Source: Marinobacter sp. THAF197a
GTDB taxonomy: Bacteria > Pseudomonadota > Gammaproteobacteria > Pseudomonadales > Oleiphilaceae
Assembly: GCF_009363275.1 (NCBI RefSeq)
Contig: NZ_CP045324.1
Coordinates: 1,302,001 to 1,366,000, forward strand
Reading direction: 5' to 3'
Length of the DNA: 64,000 nucleotides
Positions 42,900-52,174 of the stretch are shown one piece after another. The translations under genes were made by a program, and so were the position numbers. The notes under the pieces were generated by a model, which was not told the origin of the DNA, made no database searches, and worked only from the letters and a program-made list of their open reading frames with translations. Position 1 is the stretch's first letter. Every line of letters begins with the position of its first letter.

Positions 42900-44039
42900 C
42901 TAGGGTCGGATATCGCCCTGCAGGGCTCGTCGGCGATATTCACTGGGGGTAAATCCTGTCTCTTTCTTGAAAGCAGTGTTGAATACGGACTTCGAGTTGA
43001 AGCCAGAGTCATACATAGTTTGCAGAATATTTGCCTGATTGGCTGCATCGGCCAGGCGCGATTTCGCCTCGTCGATGCGATAGCGACTGACGAACTCAAA
43101 GAAATTGCAGCCAAAGCCTTGGTTAATGGCCCGTGAAACCTCTCTTGAAGGGGCGCCCAATTTCCGTGAAAGTTGTTCCAGGGTCAGGTTGGGGTGCAAG
43201 TGGGGCTTTTCCTGGTGCATTAACTGTTGGAGCCTGACCTTTAAAGTTTGATCAAACTGCGGCGTGGGTTCTTCTTCCAGCAAGGCGGCCTGGTCTGCTG
43301 CCAATCCAGAGAAAACAACGGGTTGGCGAAGAGAGTTTATCATCAGAAAATTGATGAAAATGAAGCCCGTTACAGCGCCAGCGCCGGCCACCCACTCGGT
43401 TCCAGGCACGCTTCTAAACACATGCGCTGTAAGGCAGTACATCATGCTCACGGTCCAAGCCACTGCATAGCCGATCAGAAGCGTCCGTAACCACGCAAGT
43501 TGTTTGTTTTCAATACTCGAGAAAATCTGTCGAATACCAAGGCCGAAACGGTTAATCGCACGAATCGTCGCGTACAGGTAGCCCAGAAAGACCGCGTGAA
43601 TAGCGACTGCAAGAAGGGGAGAGGTAAGTACGCCCGGGTGGTCCCGTTCAAGCAGAATCTGAACTTTGGTCTCGCTTGGCTGTAAATAATATTCAATCAG
43701 AAAAATTGCGCCGACCACCCAGAAGAGCAACGTGTGCACGAGATGCTTCCCGCGTAACTGGAAATTCTGATACATCAGCGATTGCGCATATAGATAGAGC
43801 GAGCCGGCTTGTAGAAGTCCGATGAGTGTTCCGAGGTAGGCGAAGTTTGGGTACTGGAGCGCAAGCCCGCTGCCATAGAGGAAGATCTCTCCCAGCCCGG
43901 CGGCGAAGAACACCAGAGTGGCAACCAGGAGTCGGTTAGATATGAGCCCACTGTTGGATGGAAGTAGGAGAAAAACGGCAAGAGCCAGCGATTGAATGAT
44001 GCTCGTCAGCAGCACAATGTCGGTGAGTGTCAGATACAT
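42900..44039 (-). CDS. Membrane-bound AraC-family regulator
   Basis: 379 residues. The N-terminal ~240 form about seven membrane helices (IVLLTSIIQSLALAVFLLL, LLVATLVFFAAGLGEIFLYG, TLLFWVVGAIFLIEYYL). The C-terminal ~115 are the AraC/XylS DNA-binding domain (LTLEQLSRKLGAPSREVSRAIN, FFEFVSRYRIDEAKSRLAD, FNSKSVFNTAFKKETGFTPSEYRRRAL). It overlaps the kinase gene by 10 bases and is the third gene of a regulator-kinase-AraC operon. It probably senses a membrane or periplasmic signal and controls the redox cargo. Confidence 0.88.
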   Translation of the reverse strand: MYLTLTDIVLLTSIIQSLALAVFLLLPSNSGLISNRLLVATLVFFAAGLGEIFLYGSGLALQYPNFAYLGTLIGLLQAGSLYLYAQSLMYQNFQLRGKHLVHTLLFWVVGAIFLIEYYLQPSETKVQILLERDHPGVLTSPLLAVAIHAVFLGYLYATIRAINRFGLGIRQIFSSIENKQLAWLRTLLIGYAVAWTVSMMYCLTAHVFRSVPGTEWVAGAGAVTGFIFINFLMINSLRQPVVFSGLAADQAALLEEEPTPQFDQTLKVRLQQLMHQEKPHLHPNLTLEQLSRKLGAPSREVSRAINQGFGCNFFEFVSRYRIDEAKSRLADAANQANILQTMYDSGFNSKSVFNTAFKKETGFTPSEYRRRALQGDIRP

Positions 44040-45355
44040 GCCAGATTCAGCTCCGCTTCAAAACCATCCTGCCGTCCTGTTGCCGGCGATCTGAGATGCA
44101 GGGTCATGCCGGCACCTTTAGCAATCGCATCGGCAATCGCGAGGCCCAGGCCAGAACCTGCAGCGTCCGTTTTGGCGCGTGCAAACCGGTTTCTTAAAAG
44201 AGCGAGCTGTTCCGGTGGCACTCTTGCACCGCCATTGCAGACCCTTAAAACCCCATTATCGTTCAGGTTGATCTTCACCGGCTCGCTACGGGAACCATGC
44301 TTAAGGGCATTCTCGATCAGGTTACGCACCAGGATGGCGAAGGCATCGGGATCAAGAAAGGAGTTCACTTCGCGCTCCGGCAGGGATAAAACAACTCGCC
44401 CGGGTGCCTGGGCCTCAAAATCCCGGGCAATCATCGCGAGGATGGGCACAAGATCCTGCTGACTTTGTGAGAGTGCACCGCCACCTTCTGCTTTTGCCAA
44501 CTCGAGCAGTTTTCCGGACAGCACCGAGAGACTGCGTAACGCTTCTTCAATTTCTGCAACATCATTCTTGAGATAATCATCGGGCATTCTGGTTTTCAGT
44601 CGCTGCACTTTGGCAAGCGCTGTTGCCAGGGGAGTTCGCAGTTCATGGGCACTGTTGGCGGTAAAGCTGCGTTCTGATTCGAGAGCACGATGCAAACGCT
44701 CAAGCAGCCGGTTGATGGCACCGGCGATTGGTTCAAATTCACGGGGTAACTGCTCTTCTACAACAGGGGACAGATCTCCCGCGCCGCGGGATTCAATGTC
44801 TTGCTGAAAATCGACCACCTTACGAAGGGAAAGCCGGACAATCCACCAGACACCCAACAGGCTGACCGGAATCAGCACCAGTAAAGGCAACAGTAAGGCT
44901 AATCCCGCCTCCAGAGCGGATTCACGCCGGTGCGCCAAGGGTTCGGCCACTTCAAGATAGATGGTATAGCTGACTGCAGATACGCCATATAGCCGGTGGG
45001 TCAGAGTATCTGAAAACCCTTCCGCGGGGGTCCTGCTAAACACGCCAGGGTCGGCATCGTGGGACTGGAGCAGAATATTTCCAGCTTCGTCCCGTACCAG
45101 ATAGGTCAGGTATTCGTCATGGTCTTTCAGGGCTGGGGCCTTTTGATTGCCCGCGCCGTTCTCACGGTTCAGGATGTCGGTGACCGCCAGTGGCAGTATG
45201 CGCTGGGCGGTTTCTTCCAGGGCACTGTCGAAGACCTCGTTCATTTCATGCTGTGCCACCAGTCCCGAAGCGGTCACGCCCAACAGCCAGAGTAGGGTGA
45301 CACCGAGTGTCAGGCCGATACCGAGTGTTTTTTGCAGGCTGGTTCTAGTGGTCAT
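44030..45355 (-). CDS. QseC/PmrB-like sensor histidine kinase
   Basis: 441 residues. Two membrane helices flank a ~140-residue periplasmic sensor (HEMNEVFDSALEETAQRIL ... RREALE-like end), then HAMP, H-box SFTANSAHELRTPLATALAKVQRL, N-box PDAFAILVRNLIENALKHG and G box GSGLGLAIADAIAKG. It overlaps the regulator by 11 bases. It is the likely sensor for iron or redox state, given the divergent reductase operon; that ligand is inference. Confidence 0.9.
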   Translation of the reverse strand: MTTRTSLQKTLGIGLTLGVTLLWLLGVTASGLVAQHEMNEVFDSALEETAQRILPLAVTDILNRENGAGNQKAPALKDHDEYLTYLVRDEAGNILLQSHDADPGVFSRTPAEGFSDTLTHRLYGVSAVSYTIYLEVAEPLAHRRESALEAGLALLLPLLVLIPVSLLGVWWIVRLSLRKVVDFQQDIESRGAGDLSPVVEEQLPREFEPIAGAINRLLERLHRALESERSFTANSAHELRTPLATALAKVQRLKTRMPDDYLKNDVAEIEEALRSLSVLSGKLLELAKAEGGGALSQSQQDLVPILAMIARDFEAQAPGRVVLSLPEREVNSFLDPDAFAILVRNLIENALKHGSRSEPVKINLNDNGVLRVCNGGARVPPEQLALLRNRFARAKTDAAGSGLGLAIADAIAKGAGMTLHLRSPATGRQDGFEAELNLACI

Positions 45356-46010
45356 GTGTTTCCAGGCGATAGCCCATTCCCCTGACGGTTACGATAGCGT
45401 CCCGCCCCAGCTTTTTACGCAGACGGCTGACATAAACTTCGATGGTGTTACTTTCGATTTCGGCCCCGAAAGCGTATAGACGATCCTCCAGTTGCGATCG
45501 CGATAACAGCATTCCGGGTCGCTGGATAAAGCCCTCAAACAATGCCCACTCCCGTGCCGTAAGTTCTACCGGCAGGCCGTTGCGACTGATGCGGTGATCG
45601 CCAAGATCAATCATCAGCTCGCCCACTTGTATGATCGGGCTTGGATTGCCGCGATATCGGCGAGCCACCGCGGCCACGCGGGCCGACAACTCCGAAAGAT
45701 CAAAGGGTTTGACCAGGTAGTCGTCAGCACCGGCATTCAATCCTTCAATCCGGTCAGACACCTGATCCCTGGCGGTCAGAATGATCACCGGTGTTGTTAT
45801 TCCGGTAGCCCGGATCGTTCGCAAAAAGCCGAAGCCATGGCCGTCGGGCAGCATCAGGTCCAGCAGAATCAGGTCGTAGGCTGTGGTCCTGATACTCGCC
45901 TCAGCAAAGCGCAGAGTTTGCACCCAGTCCACGGCGTGGCCGTCGTCCGCAATCTGATCCCGGACCGCCTCGCCCAATCCCGCCGTATCCTCCACCAAAA
46001 GAACCCGCAT
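45345..46010 (-). CDS. QseB/PmrA-like response regulator
   Basis: 221 residues. Receiver with VEDTAGLGEAV, phospho-acceptor Asp in LILLDLMLPDGHG, IILTARDQVSDRIEGLNAGADDYLVKPFDLSEL; OmpR-type DNA-binding domain with LTAREWALFEGFIQRPGMLLS and SNTIEVYVSRLRKKLGRDAIVTVRGMGYRL. First gene of its operon, divergent from the flavocytochrome gene 168 bp away, so the shared spacer (46011-46177) is its most likely target. Confidence 0.92.
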   Translation of the reverse strand: MRVLLVEDTAGLGEAVRDQIADDGHAVDWVQTLRFAEASIRTTAYDLILLDLMLPDGHGFGFLRTIRATGITTPVIILTARDQVSDRIEGLNAGADDYLVKPFDLSELSARVAAVARRYRGNPSPIIQVGELMIDLGDHRISRNGLPVELTAREWALFEGFIQRPGMLLSRSQLEDRLYAFGAEIESNTIEVYVSRLRKKLGRDAIVTVRGMGYRLETHDH

Positions 46011-46177
46011 TGTTCACCTCTGACCCAGCCCTGAAATCAAGATACTACAGCTCGAACCTGACAACAGCCTGAATGGTCAATAACGCTTCGATCTCTCTTC
46101 ACCGACCTTCAGCTGGCTGTCAGGTTTGGGCGCTAGCCTTCGGGGGAATATTCCAGGTACCGATCGCAGGAGATGTG

Positions 46178-47494
46178 ATGATGCGGATGATTTTTCCTTT
46201 CGTTGTGTTGGTTTTGGGCCTATGGGCCTGGAACCTCTTTGCAGGTCCTGGGGCCGGTTCTCCCTGGGCAGTCTATGACCAGAGCCTGCTGCTCAGTGGG
46301 CTGTTATCCATTGCTCTGATGTCACTAGCCATGATGTTGGCACTGCGCCCAGCCTGGTTGGAGAGACCGCTGGGCGGGTTGGATCAGATCTATCGCACCC
46401 ACAAATGGGCGGGCATTCTGGCAGTGGTATTCGCCGCCGCCCATTGGCTGATTGAAATGGGTGACGATGTAATAGAGTCGGTGTTCGGAAAAGCCGGCAA
46501 GCTGCACGATCAGGATTATTCCGGGTTCATCGACACCATGCGCGATGCGGCGGAAGAGGTAGGGGAGTTCGCCATCTATCTGCTGTTCGCCATGCTGCTG
46601 ATCACCTTGTTGCGCAAGTTCCCCTACAAATACTGGCGCTATTTGCATCGCGGCATGCCGGTGCTTTATCTGTTGCTCGCTTTCCACGCGGCGTGGCTTA
46701 CTCCGCTGCAATGGTGGCAGCAGCCAATCGGTGTGCTGATGGCCATTTTGCTCTTTGGCGGCAGCATCGCCAGCGGGCTATCCCTGACCGGCAGAGTTGG
46801 TCGTCGTCGCCAGGTTCGCGGCATGGTCACCGCGATCAAAACACCAGACCGGGACGTCACCGAAGTTACCTGCCACATGGGGCCGGCATGGCCCGGTCAC
46901 CGTGCGGGGCAATTCGCCTTTGTGACCTTCGACCGACTAGAGGGCGCGCACCCGTTCACGATTGCCAGTGCCGATAGGGAAAATGGCACGGTTACGTTCA
47001 TCATTAAATCGCTCGGCGACTTCACCCGCAATCTGAGCCAAAAAATCAGCGTGGGGCAAACCGTAAATATAGAAGGCCCTTACGGCTGTTTTAACTTCGA
47101 TCGCCGCAACCGCAAATCCCACCAGATCTGGATAGCCGGTGGCATCGGGATCACGCCGTTTCTGGCCTGGCTCGAAGCTCTAAGCAGCGCCACCGACGCC
47201 ACCGTGCCTGAAGCCGATCTGCATTACTGCACGCGCAACGCCGGCCAGGATCCCATGGTGGATCGACTTCGGGCGCTTTGCGATGGCTTTCCCGGGATAC
47301 ACCTCGAGATTCATGACAGCAGCAAGGGGCAGAGGTTGTCTGCCGAGACGTTGTCTACCAACGGACGCTCGGCAGCAGGCGCAGAGGTCTGGTTCTGCGG
47401 CCCGGCAGGGCTGGGGGAAGCCATTAGAAACGGCTTGCGGGCAGCACCCTTCCGCCTGACTCGCTTCCATAAAGAAGCTTTTCAGTTCCGCTGA
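46178..47494 (+). CDS. Ferric-reductase-like transmembrane flavocytochrome
   Basis: 438 residues from the ATG at 46178 (AGGAG upstream; the frame is open 35 codons before it). About six helices, with paired haem-binding His (YRTHKWAGILAVVFAAAHWLIEM; YLHRGMPVLYLLLAFHAAW). The FAD/NAD(P)H module follows: HRAGQFAFVTFDRLEGAHPFTIAS (FAD), IEGPYGCFNF, WIAGGIGITPFLAWLEAL (NAD(P)) and EVWFCGPAGLGEAI. It moves electrons from cytoplasmic NAD(P)H across the membrane, probably to ferric iron or flavin. First gene of the rightward operon. Confidence 0.9.
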   Translation: MMRMIFPFVVLVLGLWAWNLFAGPGAGSPWAVYDQSLLLSGLLSIALMSLAMMLALRPAWLERPLGGLDQIYRTHKWAGILAVVFAAAHWLIEMGDDVIESVFGKAGKLHDQDYSGFIDTMRDAAEEVGEFAIYLLFAMLLITLLRKFPYKYWRYLHRGMPVLYLLLAFHAAWLTPLQWWQQPIGVLMAILLFGGSIASGLSLTGRVGRRRQVRGMVTAIKTPDRDVTEVTCHMGPAWPGHRAGQFAFVTFDRLEGAHPFTIASADRENGTVTFIIKSLGDFTRNLSQKISVGQTVNIEGPYGCFNFDRRNRKSHQIWIAGGIGITPFLAWLEALSSATDATVPEADLHYCTRNAGQDPMVDRLRALCDGFPGIHLEIHDSSKGQRLSAETLSTNGRSAAGAEVWFCGPAGLGEAIRNGLRAAPFRLTRFHKEAFQFR

Positions 47495-47570
47495 AATGGC
47501 CTCGTTTGTTCAGGTCGTTGTCAGGTTAGCGCCTTAGAGTGGATTTAACACAACCAGCAGGAGAGACACC

Positions 47571-47951
47571 ATGAAGACCAAACCCATTATTCTGAGCCTG
47601 TCTTTGTTACTTCTGAGCGGTACCGCAGTGGCCGATGACGACTGCGATGATCCGGTGGCGAGTTGGCAGCCCCGTGAAAATCTGCGTGAAAAGCTGGAAG
47701 CCGAAGGCTGGACAGTTCACCGAATAAAGGTTGACGACGGTTGTTATGAAGTCCGGGGCCTCGATGCCGATGGGGTCAGGGCAGAAGCCTCTTTCGCGCC
47801 CGCTTCATTGACCATGATGAAATGGGAGCGTGAAGACAGTGACGATGAGGAGAGGGACCGCGGCAACAGGAAAAATGGACAGGACAATCCCAAAAGTCAG
47901 GCGCCACGCAACGGCATCGTCAAGGGGCGTCCCACGGTTACCGTTGAGTAA
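47571..47951 (+). CDS. PepSY-domain periplasmic protein
   Basis: 126 residues with a signal peptide to VADDD. A PepSY-type core (ENLREKLEAEGWTVHRIKVDDGCYEVRGLDADGVRAEASFAPASL) is followed by an acidic, then basic disordered tail. Two Cys in the mature domain (DDDCDDP, DDGCYEV). PepSY proteins of this size accompany two-component systems and ferric-reductase genes; the exact job is unknown. Confidence 0.85.
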   Translation: MKTKPIILSLSLLLLSGTAVADDDCDDPVASWQPRENLREKLEAEGWTVHRIKVDDGCYEVRGLDADGVRAEASFAPASLTMMKWEREDSDDEERDRGNRKNGQDNPKSQAPRNGIVKGRPTVTVE

Positions 47952-48005
47952 CTCAGCGAATTTGCCCTGTTCCTTTAACGTTCATCAGGTTTTTGGAGAC
48001 CATTT

Positions 48006-48479
48006 ATGAAAACGTTTGTTCTCACTTGCAGCCTTTTCGCCGCCTTGGCTTTACCGGTATTCGCCCAGGCCCGTGACGTGACCTTCACTACGGAACTACA
48101 GAATTACGGCGGCGATGGAGCCTATCTGGCGCTGTATCTTACCGATGCCGCCGGAGAGTATCAGGGTACCCTTTGGGTTTCCGGGAAGAAATCTAAATAC
48201 TACAAACACCTGGGAGGCTGGGCCCGGGGCAGTGGGCTTGATCCTGCAGAGTATGACGGCTTGACTGGCGCCAGTGTTACCAGTGGCCGCACGCTGAAAG
48301 TGACTCTGAACCTCGATGATTCGCTGATCGACAACGGCTATGAGGTTCGAGTCGACTCTGCTGTTGAAGATATGCGCGATATCAGAGCCGATGTGATAGC
48401 CCCCCTGACCACCGAAGGGTCCGGAAAGCCGGTTTCAGGACGTGGTTACGTGCGCGCTCTGACCTACGAGCTTCAATAA
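48006..48479 (+). CDS. DUF2271 exported protein
   Basis: 157 residues with signal peptide to AQARD. The mature domain (VTFTTELQNYGGDGAYLALYLTDAAGEYQGTLWVSGKKSKYYKHLGGWARGSG ... LDGLTGASVTSGRTLKV) is the DUF2271 beta fold. It is found between PepSY and PepSY-flavoprotein genes in the same order in other bacteria, suggesting one periplasmic electron-transfer or flavin-binding unit. TGASVTSG resembles the threonine-flavinylation sequence of FMN-binding proteins (S/T-GAT/S-type), which deserves checking. Confidence 0.82.
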   Translation: MKTFVLTCSLFAALALPVFAQARDVTFTTELQNYGGDGAYLALYLTDAAGEYQGTLWVSGKKSKYYKHLGGWARGSGLDPAEYDGLTGASVTSGRTLKVTLNLDDSLIDNGYEVRVDSAVEDMRDIRADVIAPLTTEGSGKPVSGRGYVRALTYELQ

Positions 48480-48501
48480 TTCACCAGGAGCATCGACTAT
48501 T

Positions 48502-50721
48502 ATGTTGCGCAAGTTCCACAGTTTACCGGGTTTGCTTGCAGGCGTGTTCCTGATCGTTCTCTCGGTCACGGGAGCTGTGTTGGCTTTGGCTCCGACGCTG
48601 GATAGAGTGTCAGCGGTCATTCCGGCTTCCGGTGAAGTCAGTATTGCCGAGCTGGCAGACCGGGTCGTTGCTCACTATCCCGGGACTGAGCAGATCGTGC
48701 GAGAGCCTTCTGGCAAGGTCATTGTCTATTACAGCCGTGACGGCCAGGCCGGTGCGGATCTGGTGAATCCGGTAACAGGTGAGGGCACCGCACCCTACGA
48801 ACCTTCCGCATTTTTTGGCTGGGTCAAGGACCTGCACCGTGCGTTTATGCTGGATGATGCCGGTAGAGCGCTGGCCGGCGTATTAGCTGCTTTGATGGTA
48901 CTTCTGTGTCTTTCGGGAATATTGTTGATAGCCCGGCGTACCGGGGGTTGGAAGAATATACTAAGACCGCTTTCCGGCTCAGGCGGGAAACGAATCCATG
49001 CCGAGCTGGCCCGGTTTGCCGTGCTCGGCCTACTGTTATCCGCACTGACCGGTAGCTATATGTCGGCACAGCGCTTTGGTTTGCTGCCGGAAGCGCCTGA
49101 CACAGGGCCAGGGTTTCCGGCTGAGGTCTCGGGCGGGCAACCATCGCCTGTGGGCACCTTAAAAGCGCTAGGCAATTTCGATCTTGGCGAACTCCGGGAA
49201 CTGGTGTTTCCCTATCCCGGTGATCCGCAGGACGTCTATTCGCTGTCAACCGCCGGCGGCTCCGGATTCGTGGACCAGGCTACGGGCGAGTTGCTGCAGT
49301 TCCAGCCGCGCTCTGACAGCGGCGTATTGCAGGACTGGATTGTACGTTTGCACACCGGTGAAGGCCTATGGTGGCTTGGCCTGATTCTTGGCGCTGCGGC
49401 ACTGACTGTGCCAGCTCTCTCGATAACAGGTGCAACCATCTGGTGGCAGCGTCGCCGGTCTTCAGGGCAGCTTCCTGACAACGCCGATGCCGCTCAGGCG
49501 GATACAATTATTCTGGTCGGCTCCGAAGGTAATGCCACCTGGGGATTTGCCCAGGAACTCCATAGCAGCCTGAATAAGGCCGGTTTCCGCGTGCATTGCA
49601 GCGAGATGAATGCCCTGGCTAAGCAGTATCCGCAGGCTTCCAGGCTGTTCGTGCTGACTTCGACATACGGTGATGGTGATGCACCCGCATCGGCCCGGCA
49701 GTTTATGGCCAGGCTCAAAGAATTCCGGGCTGAGAAGAACCTGCGATACACGGTACTGGGTTTTGGTGACCGGCAGTTTCCGAACTTCTGTCAGTTTGCC
49801 TTGTCGGTGGATGCTGCGCTCGCCGGTAAAGGCGTCAGCCGTTTGCACGCCATTGAACTGATTGATCGGTGTTCTGCCTCGCAATTCAGTGAGTGGGGAA
49901 ACCGGGTTGGTGAGGTTATCGGTACTCCGCTTTTCTTGAACTACTGTGCATTGCAGCCAGCAACGGTCAAACTGGAACTGGTAGAAAGGGCGGATTACGG
50001 GATTGCGGTTCAGGCGCCCACCAGTATCTTCCGGTTCAAACCGGCGGAGCAGGGCGGATGGCTAACGGCTTCTCCAAGAAGATTTAAAGCGCTGCCACCG
50101 TTCGAGGCGGGAGACCTTTTGGGGGTTATTCCCCCACACGGTCAACCCCCGCGGTTCTACTCGCTCGCGTCCTCGGCAAATGACGAAATTGTTGAGATAT
50201 GCGTCCGTAAGCAGGCCGGCGGTCTTTGCTCCGGTTATTTGCATGACCTCAAGCCGGGTGATTGTATCGATGGCTTCATCCGCCCCAATCCAGGCTTTCG
50301 GCCAGCTACCGGTAACCGACCAGTGATTCTTGTCGGTGCAGGTGCCGGGATTGGTCCGTTAACCGGTTTCATCAGAAACAATACCAGTTGCAACCCTATG
50401 TATCTGTACTGGGGCGGTCGCGATGCCAGGTCAGATTTTCTCTACCAACCTGAGCTTGGGCGCTATCTTGAGGATCATCGACTGAGCGGGCTGAACACAG
50501 CCTTCTCAAGAACAGACGAGCGCGCCTACGTGCAGGATAAGCTCAAACAGGATGAATTAGCCGTGCGACAGATGGTTAACACCGGTGCGCAGATACTGGT
50601 CTGTGGTGGCCGGGATATGGCGGCGGCTGTGCGGCAGGTTATAGAAGACATTATCAAACCCTTGCACATCGATATTGAAACTCTGAGAGGCCAGGGACGT
50701 TATCTTGAAGATGTATATTGA
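48502..50721 (+). CDS. PepSY-transmembrane / flavodoxin / FNR fusion reductase
   Basis: 739 residues. Residues 1-325 are a PepSY_TM module with about four membrane helices and haem-candidate His (MLRKFHSLPGLLAGVFL, WVKDLHRAFML, RLHTGEGLWWLGLILG). Residues ~335-470 are flavodoxin-like (IILVGSEGNATWGFAQEL, TSTYGDGDAPASARQF). Residues ~480-739 are ferredoxin-NADP reductase-like (RFYSLASSANDEIVEICVRK, LVGAGAGIGPLTGF, CGGRDMAAAVRQVI). It should carry electrons from NADPH via FAD and FMN to periplasmic acceptors such as ferric iron or flavin. It follows DUF2271 by 22 bp. Confidence 0.9.
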   Translation: MLRKFHSLPGLLAGVFLIVLSVTGAVLALAPTLDRVSAVIPASGEVSIAELADRVVAHYPGTEQIVREPSGKVIVYYSRDGQAGADLVNPVTGEGTAPYEPSAFFGWVKDLHRAFMLDDAGRALAGVLAALMVLLCLSGILLIARRTGGWKNILRPLSGSGGKRIHAELARFAVLGLLLSALTGSYMSAQRFGLLPEAPDTGPGFPAEVSGGQPSPVGTLKALGNFDLGELRELVFPYPGDPQDVYSLSTAGGSGFVDQATGELLQFQPRSDSGVLQDWIVRLHTGEGLWWLGLILGAAALTVPALSITGATIWWQRRRSSGQLPDNADAAQADTIILVGSEGNATWGFAQELHSSLNKAGFRVHCSEMNALAKQYPQASRLFVLTSTYGDGDAPASARQFMARLKEFRAEKNLRYTVLGFGDRQFPNFCQFALSVDAALAGKGVSRLHAIELIDRCSASQFSEWGNRVGEVIGTPLFLNYCALQPATVKLELVERADYGIAVQAPTSIFRFKPAEQGGWLTASPRRFKALPPFEAGDLLGVIPPHGQPPRFYSLASSANDEIVEICVRKQAGGLCSGYLHDLKPGDCIDGFIRPNPGFRPATGNRPVILVGAGAGIGPLTGFIRNNTSCNPMYLYWGGRDARSDFLYQPELGRYLEDHRLSGLNTAFSRTDERAYVQDKLKQDELAVRQMVNTGAQILVCGGRDMAAAVRQVIEDIIKPLHIDIETLRGQGRYLEDVY

Positions 50722-50796
50722 CAGATAAAGTGACAAGGTCGAACTGAGCCTATAATCCCAAAGCACCAAATCGCGTCCTGAACAGGAAGCTGAAAG

Positions 50797-51549
50797 ATGC
50801 CATCCACAGAAAATGAAAGACTGCTCAGCGAGCACCAGCCTAATGCCGTTCGTGCACGGCTTGCTGGTCCCGTTAAGGCCTCGACGCTACCAGATGCTGT
50901 GCTTGGCGGCATCGATGGCTGCGTTACAACGTTTGCGGTTGTATCGGGTGCGTTCGGCGCAGGTTTCTCGCCACAGGTTGCGTTGGTACTCGGCTTTGCA
51001 AACCTGATTGCAGACGGCTTCAGCATGGCGGTAAGTAATTACGAAGCGGGCCAGGCGCAGTTGAATCAGATCAAATTTGCTGAACGCACAGAACGTGAAC
51101 ATATCCGTGCTGTGCCAGAAGGTGAACGTGAGGAAATTCGCCAGCTGTTTCAGGCGAAGGGATTCGACGGCGAATTGCTGGAGCAAGTAGTGGAGGCTAT
51201 CAGTCGTAATCCCGATGTGTGGGTAGCAACCATGTTGCGAGAAGAGTACGGACTCTCGGGTGCCGGACTCAGCCCACGCCGAGCCGCGTTGACTACCTTC
51301 GCCGCATTTTTGTCGGTTGGTGCTTTACCTTTACTGCCTTATGCCATCCCGGGTATGGAGAGTCAGATTCAGTTCCTGACGAGTCTTGGTTTGGCAGGCG
51401 TCGTCTTCTTGGGTATCGGAATGCTTAAAAGTATCGTCTATGGCTTACCAGCAATGCGATCAGGACTCCGGACTTTGATCATGGGTACGGCCGCAGCGGG
51501 GCTGGCGTTTGCTACTGGGCATTTTGCGCAGGGGTTATTGGGGGGTTAG
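50797..51549 (+). CDS. VIT1/CCC1-family iron/manganese transporter
   Basis: 250 residues, five membrane helices. Family motifs LPDAVLGGIDGCVTTFAVVSGAFGAG and LVLGFANLIADGFSMAVSNYEAG are present, followed by the cytoplasmic helical metal-binding loop rich in Glu (ERTEREHIRAVPEGEREEIRQLF). Bacterial members export or sequester Fe(II) or Mn(II). Placed after iron-reductase-type genes, it probably removes excess ferrous iron. It starts 75 bp after the reductase gene and is the last gene before the transposon end. Confidence 0.9.
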   Translation: MPSTENERLLSEHQPNAVRARLAGPVKASTLPDAVLGGIDGCVTTFAVVSGAFGAGFSPQVALVLGFANLIADGFSMAVSNYEAGQAQLNQIKFAERTEREHIRAVPEGEREEIRQLFQAKGFDGELLEQVVEAISRNPDVWVATMLREEYGLSGAGLSPRRAALTTFAAFLSVGALPLLPYAIPGMESQIQFLTSLGLAGVVFLGIGMLKSIVYGLPAMRSGLRTLIMGTAAAGLAFATGHFAQGLLGG

Positions 51550-52174
51550 TTCTTCAGCGGTGAATAGACAATTTAACATAATATTCCCCTAAGAGCTGAT
51601 ATTCATTCGCGTACCCGCTATTGGAATTAACGGCGGATTTCTCGCTCTGTTCGCCCAATGAGTGTAGTTGCAGAATTGAATTTTTAAAGCACAACTCATG
51701 CTGAAATGAAAATTATTTAGCAAGGGCCAGTCGTCGACTAATTACTGCGCAACTTTATGAATTGTGGAAAAAATGGTGTCGATATCATTGATGCCAAAGG
51801 CTTAGCGTACAATTTTTTCCGTTTCGTGAACTGACCCCAGAATGTTCGCTTTGCGACCAGCACCTAAACAAAAGCGGACATTCAGATTTTGTTCTAAGTG
51901 TCTATTTGCGAGCCCTCCTGACTTGCGGAGATCGCGGACAGTTGTCGCAAAACTTCGTCGACGGAATTCTACAGGGCTTATAAGCCTTTGAACTTTATGG
52001 AAAGAGTGCAACAAGGCGATCTTGGATAAGCGAATCAGAAAAAAGGAAAAGGCGGTAATTTTTTGACTCAGAATCAGGCTTCACGCCAAAGTATAGGATA
52101 CAACGAGTCGCGTAAGGCGGACGCCCCTGATGAGTGCCGCTTCGCTTTGCGATATGCGGAAGTAGAGAACAGAA
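51550..52174. other. Non-coding stretch across the right end of the transposon
   Basis: 51550-51800 is AT-rich with no gene and no obvious res site. 51801-51838 is the right terminal repeat. The target duplication AGAAT (51839-51843) leads into a two-armed copy of the dispersed repeat (51840-51858 / 51864-51883). 51884-52174 holds no credible gene; it may contain the promoter of the next gene. Confidence 0.6.
51801..51838. repeat. Right terminal inverted repeat of the Tn3-family transposon
   Basis: 38 bp beginning CTTAGCGT and ending CTGACCCC, the inverted copy of 35795-35832 with two mismatches. It is followed by the duplicated target AGAAT. Confidence 0.92.

Larger units (their letters stand above)
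35795..51838. mobile_element. 16,044-bp Tn3-family transposon with phosphite and iron-redox cargo
   Basis: Bounded by 38-bp inverted repeats at 35795-35832 and 51801-51838 that agree at 36 of 38 positions and have the Tn21-subgroup form (GGGGTCA...ACGCTAAG). The 5 bp on each side are identical: AGAAT at 35790-35794 and 51839-51843, the expected Tn3-type target duplication. Only the 3' end of tnpA is left and no resolvase was seen, so it needs a transposase from elsewhere. Cargo: ptxABCDE, an intron RT remnant, a DUF6448 protein, an AraC regulator, a two-component system, flavocytochrome and PepSY genes, and a VIT-type transporter. Confidence 0.9.

Noticed and set aside
44030..46010. Direct assignment as the BqsRS/CarRS iron-sensing system
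   Set aside because: Context is similar, but an RExxE iron-binding motif in the sensor domain was not found.
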